Made by a program: the position numbers and the translations under genes. Shown here piece by piece: positions 16,653 to 31,898 of a stretch of 64,000 nucleotides of DNA. Within the stretch, counting starts at the first letter, position 1; every line of letters begins with the position of its first letter. Source of the stretch: Amycolatopsis sp. WQ 127309 (GTDB taxonomy: Bacteria; Actinomycetota; Actinomycetes; Mycobacteriales; Pseudonocardiaceae); NCBI RefSeq assembly GCF_023023025.1, contig NZ_CP095481.1, positions 5,159,001-5,223,000 of the forward strand, given 5' to 3'. The notes beneath the pieces are model-generated. The model worked only from the letters and a program-made list of their open reading frames with translations. It had not been told where the DNA came from and did no database searches.

Positions 16653-17678
16653 GTGATTTCCGCCTCGGCCGCCTTCCTCGCGACGATCCCCAGCCCCGAC
16701 CGCGGGGTCTGGCACCTGGGGATCATCCCGATCCGCGCCTACGCCCTGTGCATCATCGCCGGCATCATCGTCGCGATCTGGTGGGGTGAACGGCGCTGGG
16801 TCGCCCGGGGCGGCACCAAGGGCACGATCATCGACATGGCGGTGTACGCCGTGCCGTTCGGCCTGGTCGGCGGCCGGTTGTACCACGTCATCACCGACCC
16901 CGAGCTGTACTTTACCGAGGGCAAGAACCCCTGGAACGCCTTCGCGATCTGGGACGGCGGCCTCGGCATCTGGGGCGCCATCGCGCTCGGCGCGGTGGGC
17001 GCGCTCATCGCGTGCCGCCGCAAGGGCGTCCCGCTGCCGGCGATGGCCGACGCGATCGCCCCCGGCATCATCGTGGCGCAGGCCATCGGCCGTCTCGGCA
17101 ACTACTTCAACCAGGAGCTCTACGGCGCGCACACCGACCTGCCGTGGGGCCTGGAGGTCTACCAGCGCTTCAACCCGGACGACCCGGAGAACCTGCTCAA
17201 CGGCGTCGCGACGGGCCACATCCCGCTGCCGGAGAGCCCGGTCCACCCGACGTTCCTGTACGAGCTGATCTGGAACCTGCTGATCGCCGGCCTGATCGTC
17301 TGGGCCGACCGGAAGTTCAAGCTCGGCCACGGCCGGGTGTTCGCGCTGTACGTCGCGGGCTACACGGCGGGCCGCGGCTGGATCGAGATGATGCGGACCG
17401 ACACCGCGAACCACATCCTCGGCCTGCGGGTCAACGTCTGGACGTCGATCCTGCTGTTCCTCGCCGCGGTGGTCTACTTCGTGCTGGCGGGCCGGCGCGG
17501 GCCGCGGGAAGCCCCGGAGCTGCTGCACGGCAAGGACACGGCCGCGGCCGCGCCGGAAGCCGAACCGGACGACAGCGACTCCGTGAAGGTGGCCGCCGAG
17601 GCCCCGGCTCCGGCTTCGGTGGAGAAGCCCGCTGAAGAGCCCCCGGTGGCCGAGGAACCCAAGAAGACCGAGGACTGA
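16653..17678 (+). CDS. lgt: Prolipoprotein diacylglyceryl transferase
   Basis: Lgt attaches diacylglycerol from phosphatidylglycerol to the lipobox cysteine of prelipoproteins at the membrane. The 341-residue protein has about seven helices, the family signature GRLGNYFNQELYG near residue 145, IPIRAYALCIIAG in helix 1, GGRLYHVITD and HPTFLYELIWNL. It ends in a roughly 50-residue cytoplasmic Ala/Pro/Glu tail (PEAEPDDSDS, KPAEEPPVAEEPKK), as in other actinobacterial Lgt proteins. Its place after the trp genes and before gltB fits a common actinobacterial order. Confidence 0.96.
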   Translation: MISASAAFLATIPSPDRGVWHLGIIPIRAYALCIIAGIIVAIWWGERRWVARGGTKGTIIDMAVYAVPFGLVGGRLYHVITDPELYFTEGKNPWNAFAIWDGGLGIWGAIALGAVGALIACRRKGVPLPAMADAIAPGIIVAQAIGRLGNYFNQELYGAHTDLPWGLEVYQRFNPDDPENLLNGVATGHIPLPESPVHPTFLYELIWNLLIAGLIVWADRKFKLGHGRVFALYVAGYTAGRGWIEMMRTDTANHILGLRVNVWTSILLFLAAVVYFVLAGRRGPREAPELLHGKDTAAAAPEAEPDDSDSVKVAAEAPAPASVEKPAEEPPVAEEPKKTED

Positions 17679-17682
17679 CGCG

Positions 17683-18468
17683 TCAGAGGTCCGGCAGGCC
17701 CAGGTCCAGGTTGGGGGACTGGAGCCCGCCGTCGACCTCGAGGATCTTGCCGGTGATGTAGCCGCCGGCCCGGGACGCCAGGAAGACCACGGTCGCCGCG
17801 ATGTCCTCCGCCTCGCCGATCCGGCGCAACGGCGTCGCGGACTCCATCTTCTCCTTCAGCTCCGGGTTGCCGACCACGATCTCCAGCGCCGACGTCGCCA
17901 CCGAGCCCACCGAGATCGCGTTCACCCGCACGCGTGGTGCGAGGTCGGCCGCCGCTAGGCGGGTCCAGTGGGCCAGGGCCGCCTTCGCCGTGCCGTAGGC
18001 GACGAAGCCGCGGCCGCCGACCCGACCCATGATCGACGAGATGTTGACGACCGAGCCGCCCGTCTTGACGAGCGAGGGCGCCGCCGCGACCGTCAGCGCG
18101 TGCGCCGTCGAGACGTTGAAGCGGAACGCCTCCTCGAGGAACCCGGGCGTCGTCTCGAGCAGGGGCCGCGGGTAGGTGCCGCCGACGTTGTTGACGACCA
18201 GGTCGAGGCGCCCGAACTGCTCGACGGCCACCGCGGCGAGCGTCGCGGCGGCGGCCGGGTCGGCGAGGTCGAGCGGGACGACGTGGGCGCGGCGGCCCGC
18301 CGAGAACACCCGGGAGGCCACTTCTTCGAGCTGGGCTGCCGTCCGGGAGGCGATGACCACGTCGGCGCCCGCTTCGGCGAGGGCCACGGCGGTGGCCGCG
18401 CCGATCCCGCGTCCGGCGCCGGTGACCACCGCGACCTGCCCGGGCAGCCGGAACCGGTCGAGGATCAT
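17683..18468 (-). CDS. SDR family NAD(P)-dependent oxidoreductase
   Basis: A 261-residue classical short-chain dehydrogenase. [12 protein letters not shown] (nucleotide binding, residues about 17-28), NNVGGTYP (NAG-type), Ser in VVNISSIMG, and the catalytic [10 protein letters not shown] (YxxxK, about residues 155-159). The C-terminal [17 protein letters not shown] resembles a mycobacterial group that includes Rv0927c. The ATG at 18468 is chosen because AATGTA (TACATT on this strand) ends 6 nt upstream. A KstR-like operator overlaps that -10. Substrate unknown; a lipid or steroid link is inferred only from the operator. Confidence 0.88.
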   Translation of the reverse strand: MILDRFRLPGQVAVVTGAGRGIGAATAVALAEAGADVVIASRTAAQLEEVASRVFSAGRRAHVVPLDLADPAAAATLAAVAVEQFGRLDLVVNNVGGTYPRPLLETTPGFLEEAFRFNVSTAHALTVAAAPSLVKTGGSVVNISSIMGRVGGRGFVAYGTAKAALAHWTRLAAADLAPRVRVNAISVGSVATSALEIVVGNPELKEKMESATPLRRIGEAEDIAATVVFLASRAGGYITGKILEVDGGLQSPNLDLGLPDL

Positions 18469-18476
18469 GCGGGAAA

Positions 18477-18490
18477 TGTAACACGTTCTA
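18477..18490 (-). promoter_or_regulatory. KstR-like operator overlapping the SDR promoter
   Basis: Read on the minus strand, TAGAACGTGTTACA matches the published KstR consensus TnnAACnnGTTnnA at every fixed base. It overlaps the -10 TACATT (18475-18480) of the leaderless SDR gene, an ideal position for repression. Confidence 0.5.
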
Positions 18491-18565
18491 CTAACGTGCG
18501 GGAACGCCTCGAAGGGGGCGTCGCGGGGCATCGGACCGGGCGGCGTCGGCCGCGTCACGTTAGAC

Positions 18566-18637
18566 TTGACGCAGGTTTCCGGGTCGTATACTTAGCAGAG
18601 CGAACTACCAGGAACTCATCAGGAACTACGTCGTTCC
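18566..18637 (+). promoter_or_regulatory. gltB: gltB promoter region with direct repeats
   Basis: TTGACG (18566-18571), a 17-nt spacer and TACTTA (18589-18594) make a good vegetative promoter, about 200 nt before gltB. Just downstream are three GAACT repeats (18602, 18612, 18623), the last two within CAGGAACT copies 11 bp apart. GGAAC (18622-18626) and GTTCC (18633-18637) form an inverted pair. Helically phased repeats here suggest binding of a nitrogen or amino-acid regulator. The rest of 18491-18802 shows no ORF. Confidence 0.45.
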
Positions 18638-18802
18638 GCGCGGCCAGATCGTTACCGTCCGGCGTTGTTCGGGGCGCTCTGAATTGATGCTGGCATGTTT
18701 CCCAGGTGTTAAAGTCGCGCTAACGAGCGGGCCATCGTCGTCCCGTGCGCTCCCCGGCCGCTAGCCCGGCCAGCACGAACAGACGACGAAGGAGGTCCCT
18801 TC

Positions 18803-23348
<4,546 letters not shown>

Positions 23349-23356
<8 letters not shown>

Positions 23357-24857
23357 CCCGACCGGTTTTCTCAAGTACGACCGCGAAGAGCCCAAGAAGA
23401 AGTCCAAAGAGGACCGGCTGCACTCGTGGGGCGAGGTCTACGCGGACGTCGACCCGGGCGTGCGCAACGAAGACGTCCGCAAGCAGGCGTCGCGGTGCAT
23501 GGACTGCGGCATCCCGTTCTGCCACTCCGGCGGGTCCGGTTGTCCGCTGGGCAACCTGATCCCGGAGTGGAACGACCTCGTCCGCCGCGGCGACTGGGCC
23601 GCGGCGAGCGATCGGTTGCACGCCACCAACAACTTCCCCGAGTTCACCGGGAAGCTGTGCCCCGCGCCGTGCGAGGCGGGCTGCGTGCTGTCGATCTCGC
23701 CGCTCTCAGGCGGGCCGGTGTCGATCAAGCGCGTCGAGCAGACGATCGCCGACCAGTCGTGGGAAGCGGGCTACGTCCAGCCGCAGGTGGCGGAAGTGTC
23801 GTCGGGGCAACGGGTCGCGGTCGTCGGCTCCGGCCCGGCCGGGCTCGCCGCCGCCCAGCAGCTGACCCGCGCCGGGCACGAGGTCACCGTCTTCGAGCGG
23901 GACGACCGGCTCGGCGGGCTGCTGCGCTACGGCATCCCCGAGTTCAAGATGGAGAAGAAGGTCCTCGACCGCCGCCTCGCGCAGCTGCGCAAGGAGGGCA
24001 CGAAGTTCGTCACCGGCTGCGAGGTCGGCGTCGACCTGACGGTGGAGGACCTGCGCGAGCGGTACGACGCCGTCGTGCTCGCGGTGGGCGCCCTGCGCGG
24101 CCGCGACGACACGACTACGCCCGGGCGCGAGCTGTCCGGCGTGCACCTGGCGATGGAACACCTGGTGCCGGCCAACAAGTTCGTCGAGGGTGACGGCCCG
24201 TCGCCGGTCGACGCGCGCGGCAAGCACGTCGTGATCATCGGCGGCGGCGACACCGGCGCCGACTCCTACGGCACGGCCACCCGCCAGGGCGCGCTTTCGG
24301 TGACCCAGCTGGACCAGTACCCGATCCCACCGTCCACCCGGGACGACGACCGCTCGCCGTGGCCGACCTGGCCCTACATCCTGCGCACCTACCCGGCGCA
24401 CGAGGAGGCGGGGGAGCGGAAGTTCGCCGTCGCGGTCAAGCGGTTCGTCGGCGACGACGCCGGCCGCGTCACGGCGGTCGAGCTGCAGCAGGTCAAGGTG
24501 CAGAAGGACCCCGCGACCGGACGCCGCGAGGTCATCCCGGTCGGCGACGACGTCGAGACGCTCCCGGCGGACCTGGTCCTGCTGGCGATCGGCTTCGAGG
24601 GCGTCGAGGAGATGCCGCTGCTGGGCGGCCTCGGGCTGTCGCTGACCAAGCGCGGCACGCTGTCGTGCGGTGCGGACTGGCAGACCGAGACGGCGGGTGT
24701 GTTCGTCTGCGGCGACGCCCACCGCGGCGCGTCGCTGGTGGTCTGGGCGATCGCCGAGGGCCGTTCGGTGGCCAACGCGGTCGACACGTACCTGACCGGC
24801 GCGTCCGACCTCCCGTCCCCGGTGCACCCGACGGCGTTGCCACTCGCCGTCGTCTGA
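23349..24857 (+). CDS. gltD: Glutamate synthase small subunit
   Basis: GltD passes electrons from NADPH through FAD and 4Fe-4S clusters to GltB. The 502-residue protein has the N-terminal cluster cysteines in [20 protein letters not shown] (from residue 50), a further set in [12 protein letters not shown], the FAD-binding [13 protein letters not shown], the NADPH-binding [15 protein letters not shown], and [19 protein letters not shown]. The GTG at 23349 gives [15 protein letters not shown], the standard family start. A strong terminator follows the stop. Confidence 0.98.
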
Positions 24858-24867
24858 ACGCGCGTCG

Positions 24868-24908
24868 CGGAAAGGGCCACCTGGCCGCGTGCCGGGTGGC
24901 CCTTTCCG
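24868..24908 (+). terminator. Terminator after gltBD
   Basis: A perfect 14-bp stem: CGGAAAGGGCCACC (24868-24881) pairs with GGTGGCCCTTTCCG (24895-24908) around a 13-nt loop, 10 nt after the gltD stop. The U-tract is weak, as is usual in high-GC actinobacteria. Confidence 0.8.
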
Positions 24909-24930
24909 TATTCGAGCGGCGCCCGCCACA

Positions 24931-24962
24931 ATGGTCGGGAAATGGGGGTCCGTTCCGACCAT
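24931..24962 (+). promoter_or_regulatory. Inverted repeat over the glycosyltransferase start
   Basis: ATGGTCGG (24931-24938) and CCGACCAT (24955-24962) are perfect 8-bp arms with 16 nt between. The second arm includes the first two bases of the ATG at 24961. CACAAT at 24927-24932 could be the -10. It may be an operator or an mRNA hairpin that closes the start. Confidence 0.4.
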
Positions 24963-26127
24963 GGGCGCACACATCGCGTTTCTCGCGGTTCCGGCGGCGG
25001 GGCACGTCAACCCGACCCTGCCGCTGGTCGAGGAGCTGGTCCGGCGCGGGCACCGGGTCACCTACGCCACCGGCCCGGCGCTGCGGGACGCCGTCGCCGC
25101 GGCGGGGGCGGCACCGGTCGTGCCGGACGCGCCGTGGGCGAAGGTGGCCGCCGCGCGCAGCCGGACCACCGAGGAGGTCGCCGAGACGCTCACCGGCGCA
25201 CTCGACGTCACCCGTGCGGTGCTGCCGCGGCTGACGGAGGTGTTCCGCGAAGACCCGCCGGACGTCGTCTGCTACGACTCGCTGACGCCGTTCGGGCCGG
25301 TGCTGGCCCACCGGCTCGGCCGCCCGTCGGTGGCGACGGTGCCGACGTTCGCGGGCAACGACGTGTTCGACCCGACGACCCTGCTGGCCCCGCCCGGCTT
25401 CGACCCGGGCCACCCGCGGCTGGCCGAGTACGCCGCCGCCCAGGCCCGGTTCGCCGCGTCCGCCGGTGTCCCGGCCGGGACGCCGGCCTCGGTGGGCCGG
25501 CTCGCGGACCGGAAGCTCGTCTTCCTCCCGCGCGAGTTCCAGATCGCCGGCGACACCTTCGGGGCCGACTACCGGTTCATCGGCCCGTCGTTCGGCTCCC
25601 GGGACGCGGACTGGACGCCCGCGGCCGGCCCGGTGCTGTTCGTCTCGCTGGGCACGGTGGTCAACGACCGCCCCGACTTCTTCGCCGCGTGCGTGACGGC
25701 GTTCGGCGGCACCGGGCGGCCCGTGGTGCTGGCGCTCGGCGAGCGCGTCGACCCGGCCCGGCTGGGCCCGATCCCGGCGAACTTCGAGGTCCGGCCGTAC
25801 TTTCCGCAGCCTGCCGTGCTGCGGCACGCGGAGGTGTTCCTGTCGCACACGGGGATGAACTCCACGATGGAGGCGCTGCTGTGCGAGGTGCCGCTGGTGT
25901 CCTACCCGCAGACGCCGGAGCAGACGGTCAACGGCCGCCGCGTCGAGGAGCTGGGCCTGGGCCGGGTGCTCACCGGCCCCCTCGACCCGCGGGAGCTGCG
26001 CCGGACGGTCGACGAGGTCGCGGCGGACCCGGCGATCCGCGCGAACCTGACCCGGATGGCCGGCCACCTGCGCGCGGCGGGCGGCCCGCGTGCCGGAGCC
26101 GACACGATCGAGGAGCTGCTCGCCTGA
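24961..26127 (+). CDS. MGT-type family 1 glycosyltransferase
   Basis: A 388-residue GT-B glycosyltransferase of the macrolide/UDP-glucosyltransferase type. N-terminal acceptor domain: AFLAVPAAGHVNPTLPLVEELVRRGHRVTYAT in pieces (VPAAGHVNPTLPLVEEL, RGHRVTYAT). Donor domain: LFVSLGTVVN, VRPYFPQPAVLRHAEVFLSHTGMNSTMEAL (HTGxNSTxEAL) and VPLVSYPQTPEQTVNGRRVEELGLG in pieces (PQTPEQTVNGRRVEELG). It would transfer a sugar to a small hydrophobic acceptor, often for detoxification of macrolides. No biosynthetic cluster is nearby. ATG 24931 is an in-frame alternative start. Confidence 0.9.
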   Translation: MGAHIAFLAVPAAGHVNPTLPLVEELVRRGHRVTYATGPALRDAVAAAGAAPVVPDAPWAKVAAARSRTTEEVAETLTGALDVTRAVLPRLTEVFREDPPDVVCYDSLTPFGPVLAHRLGRPSVATVPTFAGNDVFDPTTLLAPPGFDPGHPRLAEYAAAQARFAASAGVPAGTPASVGRLADRKLVFLPREFQIAGDTFGADYRFIGPSFGSRDADWTPAAGPVLFVSLGTVVNDRPDFFAACVTAFGGTGRPVVLALGERVDPARLGPIPANFEVRPYFPQPAVLRHAEVFLSHTGMNSTMEALLCEVPLVSYPQTPEQTVNGRRVEELGLGRVLTGPLDPRELRRTVDEVAADPAIRANLTRMAGHLRAAGGPRAGADTIEELLA

Positions 26128-26167
26128 CTCCGGGCTTCGCTTTCTTCCGGCTTGCGGACTTCGCGAG

Positions 26168-28015
<1,848 letters not shown>

Positions 28016-28018
28016 GGC

Positions 28019-29326
28019 TCAGGAGGCGTCGAGCAGGCGGGACGCGGACTTCAGGACCGCGTCCCGCAGCGAGCCGATGTCCGGCACCGCTTCGCCGTTG
28101 ACCTGGAGTCCGATGTGGACCGAGTCGCGGTAGGTGGCCACCGCGATGCCGACCGCGTGGCGGGGGGCCAGCGGGACGAACGGGTAGACCTCCGCCAGCG
28201 GTGCGCCGTCGATCGAGAGGCGGGCCGGGGGGAGCGGGACCGTGGTGATCACCAGGTCGAACAGCAGCGGCGCGGCCTGGCCCGCGGTGCGCGTGCCCAG
28301 CCGGTGCAGCAGGGCCGGGACGCGGTCGGCCAGCAGCGGCAGCGCTCCCGCGCCGCGGCTCGGGCCCGCCGCCTTGTTGCGGTTCATCGCGCGGCGGACG
28401 ACGCGCAGGCGCTCGACCGGGTCGTCCTCGCCGACCGGCAGGTCGCACAGGTAGCCGGACAGCTTGTTGCCGCCGAGCTGGTCACCCGAGCGGCCGCGGA
28501 CGCTCACCGGGATCAGCGCGCGCAGCGTGCGGCCGTCGGCGCGGTGGCCGCGGTTCACCAGCCACTCGCGCAGCGCGCCGGACAGCACCGCCAGCACGAC
28601 GTCGTTGGTGGTGCCGCCGTGGGCCCGGCGCACCCGGCGCAGCTCCGCGAGCGGCAGCCGCACGAACCCCAGCCGGCGTTCGGCCGAGGCCGGCGCCGAC
28701 ACCGGGGACAGCGTCGGGCGGGTGGCCCGCACCACCGACGAGGCGATGCCGGCGGCTTCGTTGGCTTGCCCCCAGACCGTGCCGAGCGCGCCCTTCACCG
28801 TGTCCAAAGTGGACCGCTGGGCCGGGATCCGGCGGGCCGGCGCGGACGGCAGCTTGACGCCGTCGAGCAGCCCGGCCGCGACCGCGTACGCCCCGGCACC
28901 GTCGGTGAGCGCGTGGTGCAGCTTCATCAGCAACGCGAACTGCCCGCCGGGCAGGCCGGTGACCAGGGTGAGGTCCCACAGCGGGCGGCCGGTGTCGAGC
29001 GGCTCGGCGATCCACCGCGACGCGTAGGCCGTCAGCGGGTCCGGGTCGTAGAGCGAGCTGAGCTCGACGTGGTGGATGTGGTCCGCGGCAACGAAATCCG
29101 CGTCTTCGGTCCAGCGGGCGGCGCCGGGCGGGAACAGCTCCGAGCGCGCCCGCTGGCGCAGCTTCGGGAGCCGGGCGGCCCGTTCGGCGAGGATCGCGGT
29201 CAACGCCGGCGGATCCACCGGCCGTCGCGCGGTGAACGTGATCACCGCACCCATGTGCATCGGGGACTTTTCGCTTTCCAGGCAAAGGAAAGCGACGTCG
29301 AGTGCGCTGAGCGGCGAGCCTGCCAT
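28019..29326 (-). CDS. Wax ester synthase / diacylglycerol acyltransferase (WS/DGAT)
   Basis: A 435-residue WS/DGAT family acyltransferase that would make triacylglycerol or wax esters from acyl-CoA at the membrane. The catalytic HHxxxDG is present in LLMKLHHALTDGAGAYAV (near residue 135). The N-terminal PLSALDVAFLCLESEKSPMHMG and the C-terminal NKLSGYLCDLPVGEDDPVERL and VPLPPARLSIDGAP are family hallmarks. GGGAAAGG lies about 7 nt before the ATG. Convergent with aroG, with only 3 nt between the two stops. Confidence 0.93.
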   Translation of the reverse strand: MAGSPLSALDVAFLCLESEKSPMHMGAVITFTARRPVDPPALTAILAERAARLPKLRQRARSELFPPGAARWTEDADFVAADHIHHVELSSLYDPDPLTAYASRWIAEPLDTGRPLWDLTLVTGLPGGQFALLMKLHHALTDGAGAYAVAAGLLDGVKLPSAPARRIPAQRSTLDTVKGALGTVWGQANEAAGIASSVVRATRPTLSPVSAPASAERRLGFVRLPLAELRRVRRAHGGTTNDVVLAVLSGALREWLVNRGHRADGRTLRALIPVSVRGRSGDQLGGNKLSGYLCDLPVGEDDPVERLRVVRRAMNRNKAAGPSRGAGALPLLADRVPALLHRLGTRTAGQAAPLLFDLVITTVPLPPARLSIDGAPLAEVYPFVPLAPRHAVGIAVATYRDSVHIGLQVNGEAVPDIGSLRDAVLKSASRLLDAS

Positions 29327-29475
29327 AAGCGACCTTTCCCATCAGGCGTTCGCGGGTCTGCACGGCCACGTGCGACGAGGGGAGGAGAAAGCCACTGCAC
29401 CAGCCCGACGTGACGCGCGGGTGGTCGAAGTGTTTCGTCGACGCTAACTAACCACCCCATTCAGCCATTCGAGAT

Positions 29476-29499
29476 ACCCCGGGCAGCGGTGCCCGGGGT
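29476..29499 (-). terminator. Terminator of the 29517-30218 gene
   Basis: A perfect 10-bp stem ACCCCGGGCA / TGCCCGGGGT around GCGG, about 17 nt beyond the TAA stop on the minus strand. The remainder of 29327-29516 contains no gene and must hold the WS/DGAT promoter. Confidence 0.7.
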
Positions 29500-29516
29500 C
29501 ACAGATCAACCGGTTC

Positions 29517-30218
29517 TTATTCGCCGGGCGGGGTTCCGGGCTTGTCCGCCCGGGCCGTGGCGGTCCCCCAGTCGGGGGTCAGCGCCACCTGCTTGCCGAC
29601 GCGGCGCACCGGCAACGCGCCGGCGTGGCGCTTGCCCAGCCCGGGCCAGATCTCCGCGGCGTCCTTCGCCGCGGCGCGGATCGCGCCGCCGTCGAGCGTC
29701 GTCCGGGACTCTTCGATGCCCCGGCCGCGCCACTGGACGACCAGTTTGAGCGGCCCCGCCGACGGCAGCGGCCACAGGAACACCTCGTGCTCGACGGCGA
29801 AGCGCGTCCCGCCGACCGCCTGCGCCCGCAGCACCGGCCCGTCCGGCTCGCTCGCCGAGGGCACCGAAATGGTCTCCGAGCTGGCCCGGCTCCCGTCGGC
29901 GTAGAGCACGCCGATGAGCAGGCCGTTGTAGTCGGGGACCCGGCGGTGGTCGATCAGCCCTTCCGCGGGGTCGTCGACCAGGCTGTCGCGCGAGTACACC
30001 GTGACCCGCAGGGTGACCGCCTCCGGCCACACCTCGACGGCCCGCAGCGCGACGATCGTGCGCTCGGACCGGCCCAGCGCCTGCGCCCACGGCAGCACGG
30101 CCGGGACGATGTGCTCGCGCGGGGGATCGGTCCAGTGTCTGCCGTTGAAGGCGTACAGCTCCTGCTCCGGAACGGGGAACAGGGGACGTTCGCGGGGACC
30201 GCCGGTGAAGAAGTTCAT
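29517..30218 (-). CDS. Hypothetical protein, 233 residues
   Basis: I do not recognise the family. The sequence begins MNFFTGGPRERPLFPVPEQ, has no signal peptide or membrane helix, and is rich in beta-type strands. Examples are TIVALRAVEVWPEAVTLRV, VGGTRFAVEHEVFLWPLP and PLKLVVQWRGRGIEESRTTL. It ends IWPGLGKRHAGALPVRR and a basic tail. The start ATG overlaps the stop of an 11-residue leaderless ORF. Codon bias and a terminator support a real gene. A competing frame (29506-30330) is a shadow. Confidence 0.75.
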   Translation of the reverse strand: MNFFTGGPRERPLFPVPEQELYAFNGRHWTDPPREHIVPAVLPWAQALGRSERTIVALRAVEVWPEAVTLRVTVYSRDSLVDDPAEGLIDHRRVPDYNGLLIGVLYADGSRASSETISVPSASEPDGPVLRAQAVGGTRFAVEHEVFLWPLPSAGPLKLVVQWRGRGIEESRTTLDGGAIRAAAKDAAEIWPGLGKRHAGALPVRRVGKQVALTPDWGTATARADKPGTPPGE

Positions 30219-30250
30219 CGGGCGGCCCGCGACGTGCTGTCCGGCACCAT
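30215..30250 (-). CDS. 11-residue leaderless mini-ORF coupled to the hypothetical gene
   Basis: On the minus strand TACCGT (30257-30262) is followed by exactly 6 nt and an ATG at 30250 that encodes MVPDSTSRAAR and stops with a TGA overlapping the ATG of the main gene (ATGA). The main gene has no SD of its own. A leaderless initiation followed by re-initiation would explain the arrangement. Confidence 0.5.
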   Translation of the reverse strand: MVPDSTSRAAR

Positions 30251-30301
30251 GCGCCCACGGTAAGGCAACGTCCCGGGAATTTCCGCCCCCGAACGGGCGT
30301 A

Positions 30302-30338
30302 CGGCCCTCGTCTCCCGTGATCCGGGACACAAGGGCCG
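30302..30338 (-). terminator. Terminator after the flotillin gene
   Basis: Arms CGGCCCT (30302-30308) and AGGGCCG (30332-30338) enclose a second pairing CCCG/CGGG, giving a long interrupted hairpin about 17-50 nt after the flotillin stop on the minus strand. Confidence 0.5.
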
Positions 30339-30354
30339 CACGCAGCGTGTGCGA

Positions 30355-31848
30355 TCAGTCGCTCAGCTTGAGCTCGCCGTTCTTGCCGGCGCTCTCGTCG
30401 AGCTCCTTGTCCGCCGGCTTGCCCATCGACTCCATCAGCTGCCGGGCCAGGCCGAGACCGGTCCCGCCGAGCGACAGCGCCTTGGCGAACATGTCGGACA
30501 TTCCGTCGGCGCCGTTGAGCACGACCATGTGGTCGATGTTGCCGAACGCGCTCGCGCCCGCCTCGACGATCTCCGGCCAGCGCTCGGCCAGCTGCTGCGC
30601 GACGACGGCTTCCTGGTTCTCCGCCAGCGCCGCGGCGCGCGCCTTGATGGCGTCCGCCTCGGCGAGCCCCTTCGCCCGGGCCGACTCGGCTTCGGCGAGA
30701 CCCTTCGCCTTCGCGGCTTCCGCGTCGGCGAGACCGCGTGCCTTGGCCGCGGCCGCCTCCGCTTCACCGGTCGCCCGGGTCGCCCCGGCCGCCGCTTCCG
30801 CACGGGCCTTCGTCGCCTGCGCCTCGGCTTCGGCCGCGGTCTTGACGCGGGTCGCGTCCGCCGCCGCCCGCAGCTCGGTCTCCTTCGCCTCGGCCTGGGC
30901 CTTGGCGATCGAAGCGTCACGGGCCGCGTCGGCCGCCGTGCGCGTGTCGTACGCCTTCGCGTCGGCCGGCTTGCGGACCTGCGACTGCAGCCGCTGCTCG
31001 GCCAGCGCCGCCTCCAGCTCGGCGGCCCGCGTCTCCTGGACGACGACCTCCTGGCGCGCGGTCGCCTCGGCCAGCGGACCGGACTGGGACATCTTCGCCC
31101 GCGCCTGGTCGACCTCGGCCTGGTAACCGGCCTGCTGGATCTGGCTCGCGCGGACCGCGGCCGCCTTCTTCGCCGCCGACTCCTGCTCGACCTGGGCGGC
31201 TTCCTGGTCGCGCTGCGCCTCGGCGATCCGGGCCGACGCGGCGATCGCGGCGGCGTGCGGCTTGCCGAGGTTGAGGATGTAGCCCGATTCGTCGTCGATC
31301 TCCTGGATCTGCAGGGAGTCCACGATCAGGCCGAGCTTGATCATCTCGGTGGCCGAGGACTGGCGCACCTCGCCGGTGAGCGCGTCCCGGTTGTGGATCA
31401 TCTCCTCGATGGTCAGCCCGCCCACGATGGAGCGCAGGTGGCCGGAGAAGAGCTCGTGGATCGTGTCGTTCATGCCCTTCTGCTGGTCCAGGAACCGGCG
31501 GGCGGCGTTGGCGATCGACGAGAAGTCGTCGCCGACCTTGTAGATCACCACGGCGCGCACGGTGACCGGCAGCCCCTGCCGGGTCACGCAGGAAACCTGC
31601 AGGTTGACGCCCCGGGTGTCCAGTGACAGCCGCCGGGCGGTCTGGAACCCGGGGATGACGTTCACGCCGCGGCCGGTGATGATCTTGAAGCCCAGGCTGT
31701 CCGCGGTCTCGCTGCGTTCGACCCGGATCCCCCAGCCGGACACGATCAGCGCTTCGTTCGGCTCCGCGACCTTGTACAGGACCCGCAGCAGTCCGAAGAT
31801 GACGATCACGGCCACGACGGCGATGCCGACGATCAGCAGGATGCTCAT
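30355..31848 (-). CDS. Flotillin-like SPFH domain protein
   Basis: A 497-residue flotillin. An N-terminal membrane segment (SILLIVGIAVVAVIVIFGLL) is followed by the SPFH domain (residues about 25-200: NEALIVSGWGIR, VIPGFQTARRLSLDTR, RRFLDQQKGMNDTIHELFSGHLRS in part). A long Ala/Glu/Lys coiled coil follows (about 200-410), with repeated AxAxAKGLAEAES heptads. The C-terminus ends GELKLSD. Flotillins scaffold membrane microdomains and help assemble membrane signalling proteins. An NfeD-like gene lies directly upstream, the classic partner. SD GGGAGG lies 5 nt before the ATG. Confidence 0.93.
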   Translation of the reverse strand: MSILLIVGIAVVAVIVIFGLLRVLYKVAEPNEALIVSGWGIRVERSETADSLGFKIITGRGVNVIPGFQTARRLSLDTRGVNLQVSCVTRQGLPVTVRAVVIYKVGDDFSSIANAARRFLDQQKGMNDTIHELFSGHLRSIVGGLTIEEMIHNRDALTGEVRQSSATEMIKLGLIVDSLQIQEIDDESGYILNLGKPHAAAIAASARIAEAQRDQEAAQVEQESAAKKAAAVRASQIQQAGYQAEVDQARAKMSQSGPLAEATARQEVVVQETRAAELEAALAEQRLQSQVRKPADAKAYDTRTAADAARDASIAKAQAEAKETELRAAADATRVKTAAEAEAQATKARAEAAAGATRATGEAEAAAAKARGLADAEAAKAKGLAEAESARAKGLAEADAIKARAAALAENQEAVVAQQLAERWPEIVEAGASAFGNIDHMVVLNGADGMSDMFAKALSLGGTGLGLARQLMESMGKPADKELDESAGKNGELKLSD

Positions 31849-31898
31849 TGGCCTCCCACACCCCTCAGTCTTCTGTTGTTGGTAGCCCTTCGACGCCG

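Noticed and set aside
29506..30330. A second 274-codon minus-strand frame over the hypothetical gene
   Set aside because: Its translation is Arg-rich and repetitive. The 29517-30218 frame has natural composition, a coupled start and a terminator.
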